From assembly GCA_002343715.1 (NCBI GenBank), contig DDSA01000169.1, positions 1 through 14,553 of the forward strand: a stretch of DNA of 14,553 nucleotides, written 5' to 3'. The notes below the pieces were generated by a model, which saw nothing but the letters and a program-made list of their open reading frames with translations, was not told where the DNA came from and searched no databases. Both the position numbers and the translations under genes were made by a program. Positions 12,781 to 14,553 of the stretch are shown one piece after another (within the stretch, counting starts at the first letter, position 1; each line of letters starts with the position of its first letter). Origin of the DNA: Phycisphaerales bacterium UBA2402. Its GTDB lineage: Bacteria > Planctomycetota > Phycisphaerae > Phycisphaerales > UBA1924.

Positions 12781-13440
12781 ATGAGTTCCCCCACCCCGCC
12801 GGGGGCCGAATCCCCGATCATCGACACCTTCACCCTCGGCCCCTACGCCACGAACTGCTACCTCGTGCGGGTCGGGGGTGAGGCCTGGATCATCGATGCG
12901 AGTTTCGACCCCGATCCCATCATCGACCGCCTCCGGCGGCTGGGCATCAAGCCCCAGGCCCTGATCCTCACGCACGCCCACATCGACCACATCGCCGGGG
13001 TCCGCGATCTGCTCCATGCCTTCCCCGGCACCCCGTTGTGGATCCATGAAGCCGAGAGAGACTGGCTTCTCGACCCCGAACTGAACCTCAGCGCCTTCGC
13101 GGGGCTTCCCGTCACCACGCCACCCGCCGATCGTCTGCTGCGCGATGGAGATGACCTGACGCTGGGCGCGGCTTCGTGGCGCGTGCTGCACACCCCCGGC
13201 CACTCCCCCGGGGGCATCACCCTGCACCACGAGCCGTCCCACACTGCCTTCGTCGGCGATGCGCTCTTCGCCGGTTCCATCGGGCGCACTGACTTCCCGG
13301 GCTGCTCCTTCGAGCAACTCGAACGCTCCATCCGCTCAAAGTTGTACACCCTGCCCGATCAGACCACCATCTACCCAGGCCACGGCGAAACAAGCACCAT
13401 CGGTGCGGAGCGCCGGGACAACCCGTTCGTACGGGGCTGA
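12781..13440 (+). CDS. Metallo-beta-lactamase fold hydrolase, glyoxalase II-like
   Basis: A 219-residue MBL-fold protein. Metal ligands are visible: THAHIDH (His65, His67, Asp69, His70), His141 in HTPGHSPGG, Asp160 in FVGDALFAGSIGR and His201 in YPGHGETSTIGAERRDNPF. The segments GSIGRTD and the final GHG..T.G.E...NPF are typical of glyoxalase II and the short YcbL-type hydrolases, which cleave hydroxyacyl-glutathione or related thioesters. It lacks the C-terminal glutathione-binding domain of classical GloB, so the substrate may be another thiol ester. The start is ATG 12781, the only good choice, with no room for a Shine-Dalgarno. It diverges from the cupin and ends 9 bp from the convergent DinB-like gene. 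Confidence 0.92.
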   Translation: MSSPTPPGAESPIIDTFTLGPYATNCYLVRVGGEAWIIDASFDPDPIIDRLRRLGIKPQALILTHAHIDHIAGVRDLLHAFPGTPLWIHEAERDWLLDPELNLSAFAGLPVTTPPADRLLRDGDDLTLGAASWRVLHTPGHSPGGITLHHEPSHTAFVGDALFAGSIGRTDFPGCSFEQLERSIRSKLYTLPDQTTIYPGHGETSTIGAERRDNPFVRG

Positions 13441-13449
13441 TGCCCGGCT

Positions 13450-13974
13450 TCACATCGCCGACGGCATGCCCATGCACCGCCGCCACACGCTGATCTGCCC
13501 CATGTGCATCATCACATGGTTGTTCAGCAGAAAGTTCACGAGAATCCCCACGAACGGAAAGTTCTGGCGCGCCTTTTCGTCCGGAGTGGGTTGCTGCAGG
13601 ATCGAATCCGGCAGCGTGCGGAGCGCCGCGATGGCTCTCTCCGTCGCCGAGAAGTAGTGAGATGTCAACGCCCCGAACGCCGGGTACACCGCCCCCTCCG
13701 GATCATCGCGGCACTCGGCTCCGGCCTTGAAGAGCGCTTCCCACTCAGCCGGTGCCGCGACCGGGGCCGGATCCTGCCCGGTGATGGTCATCAGGCGGGC
13801 CAGGTACAGCCCCAGATGCCCCATGATGAACGCGGGATGGTTGGTGTCGATGATGGCGCCTCCCACCCGGGGCTTGCGAGCCACCTGATCGGCTCCGATA
13901 CCCACCAGCAGTTTTTCCGTGTACCCCCGTGTGCGGAGGGCCGGGGCCAGGATCAGTTCCATCGTCGTCGTCAT
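13450..13974 (-). CDS. DinB-like four-helix protein
   Basis: A 174-residue protein with the DinB/YfiT plan: a first helix after NHPAFIMGHLGLYLARL (His53 likely ligand), a middle helix with His106 in LTSHYFSATERAI, and a last helix with NHVMMHMGQISVWRR (His153, His157). These positions fit the metal-binding histidines of the family, which includes thiol-dependent transferases. No substrate can be named. The start is ATG 13974, with GGAGAG 9 bases upstream. It follows the HEIGHH gene by 25 bp on the same strand, so they may form an operon, and it converges with the MBL gene. Confidence 0.85.
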   Translation of the reverse strand: MTTTMELILAPALRTRGYTEKLLVGIGADQVARKPRVGGAIIDTNHPAFIMGHLGLYLARLMTITGQDPAPVAAPAEWEALFKAGAECRDDPEGAVYPAFGALTSHYFSATERAIAALRTLPDSILQQPTPDEKARQNFPFVGILVNFLLNNHVMMHMGQISVWRRCMGMPSAM

Positions 13975-13999
13975 ATGAATGTTCTCTCCGAGCACAGGT

Positions 14000-14536
14000 T
14001 CATGCCGGTTCGGCGTACGGCAGCAACTCCGGCGGCAACTCCCGAAGGCCCCGCCGCCGGGCCTTCGACACCGCGTACCGCAGGCTCCGATGCACCCGCT
14101 GCCGCACACGGTCGGTGACGGGCAGGCCCAGCGCCTCCATCTGGTCGAGCGAAAACTTCCACGCCAGGTACTCTTCGAGGCAGCGGGGCTTGTGCCGCGC
14201 CAGCCCGATGGCGTGGTGGCCGATCTCGTGCAGAAAAATGGCCATCGAAAGCGGCGTCTTCGGCTCCGGGCTTTCGATCAGCCGCTGGATGCGTCCGTCG
14301 CGGTACTCCACCTGCCACGCCAGGCCCGAGAGACTCTTCCTCCAACGCCGCACGCGGACCCCGTACCTCGCCAGCATGTCCGCCTTGACTGTTTCGTACC
14401 GATCCTGCCGCGTCGGGCGCTTCGCCCGCTGCCGCCTTGTCGGCGCCGCGGACCGTTTCCGCACCGGCGCGGCGGATGCCGGCGGCCCCAGCAGCGCCGA
14501 TGTCAAAGGCCGGAGAATGTCCCAGAGTGTGATCAC
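14000..14536 (-). CDS. Small zincin-like HEIGHH protein (possibly N-terminally truncated by the window)
   Basis: At least 178 residues. A basic Arg/Lys-rich region (26-50) precedes a domain with FLHEIGHHAIG (HEIGHH at 103-108) and CLEEYLAWKF (119-128), in which Glu121 or Glu122 could be the third zinc ligand. This HExxH-plus-downstream-acidic pattern is like ImmA/IrrE or other small gluzincins. There is no signal peptide in the visible part, so it is probably cytoplasmic. The first start is GTG 14536, but the frame stays open to the window edge without a clear Shine-Dalgarno, so the true start could lie outside. Target unknown. It lies upstream of the DinB-like gene. Confidence 0.7.
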   Translation of the reverse strand: MITLWDILRPLTSALLGPPASAAPVRKRSAAPTRRQRAKRPTRQDRYETVKADMLARYGVRVRRWRKSLSGLAWQVEYRDGRIQRLIESPEPKTPLSMAIFLHEIGHHAIGLARHKPRCLEEYLAWKFSLDQMEALGLPVTDRVRQRVHRSLRYAVSKARRRGLRELPPELLPYAEPA

Positions 14537-14553
14537 GCCGTTGGTCCGCCGCC

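Noticed and set aside
12754..13317. N-terminal extension of the cupin
   Set aside because: It is the reverse of the MBL-hydrolase gene; the cupin fold is complete from 12753.

Overview
The window is GC-rich, densely coded DNA that looks like a planctomycete, probably of the Phycisphaerae type. The clues are a prepilin-like protein ending in the planctomycete H-xn-DG pattern (FLDGH), a PEP-CTERM-type C-terminus, a duplicated 'D-N-E/Q-D-GG-VDG-DVE-FF-WEAGG' EF-hand/dockerin-like tail, and planctomycete-style ECF sigma/anti-sigma and PAS-LuxR genes. No rRNA, tRNA, CRISPR array or insertion sequence was seen.

Layout. (1) 1-1992, minus strand: the N-terminus of a Sec-exported, clade II-like nitrous-oxide reductase (nosZ, cut by the window edge). 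Upstream of it lie a membrane-anchored diheme cytochrome c and an Rrf2-family regulator. The cytochrome promoter carries two dyads that could bind that regulator. (2) 2017-8200, minus strand: six consecutive genes plus a terminal secreted zinc peptidase, which I read as one metal-homeostasis locus. In transcription order they are: a His-rich membrane or exported protein; a pseudopilin; two paralogous secreted proteins sharing an H-x-H domain, one with a dockerin-like tail and one with a PEP-CTERM tail; an ABC ATPase; its FtsX-type permease with a His/Asp-rich extracytoplasmic loop; and a secreted HEYGH metallopeptidase. A Fur/Zur-like palindrome overlaps the first start codon just downstream of a TATAGT -10 box. 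A branched intergenic structure and an intercistronic terminator-like hairpin subdivide the operon. (3) 8271-9866: a PAS-LuxR regulator divergent from a LOG-family nucleotide hydrolase. (4) 9876-12252, minus strand: an ECF sigma factor and its anti-sigma factor with a 4-bp overlap, downstream of a two-TM helical-repeat protein. (5) 12385-14536: a cupin and a glyoxalase-II-like hydrolase diverging from a 27-bp palindromic gap, then a DinB-like protein and a small HEIGHH zincin on the minus strand.

The most interesting system is region 2. It resembles, in logic but not in parts list, the zinc-regulated (Zrg/Zur-type) transport operons of other bacteria: metal-rich loops, a LolD/FtsX-type transporter, surface proteins with an H-x-H motif and a likely Fur-family operator. 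The combination with a pseudopilin, two differently anchored paralogs and a zincin is not one I recognise. Functional claims for it are inference; the gene boundaries and motifs are read directly.
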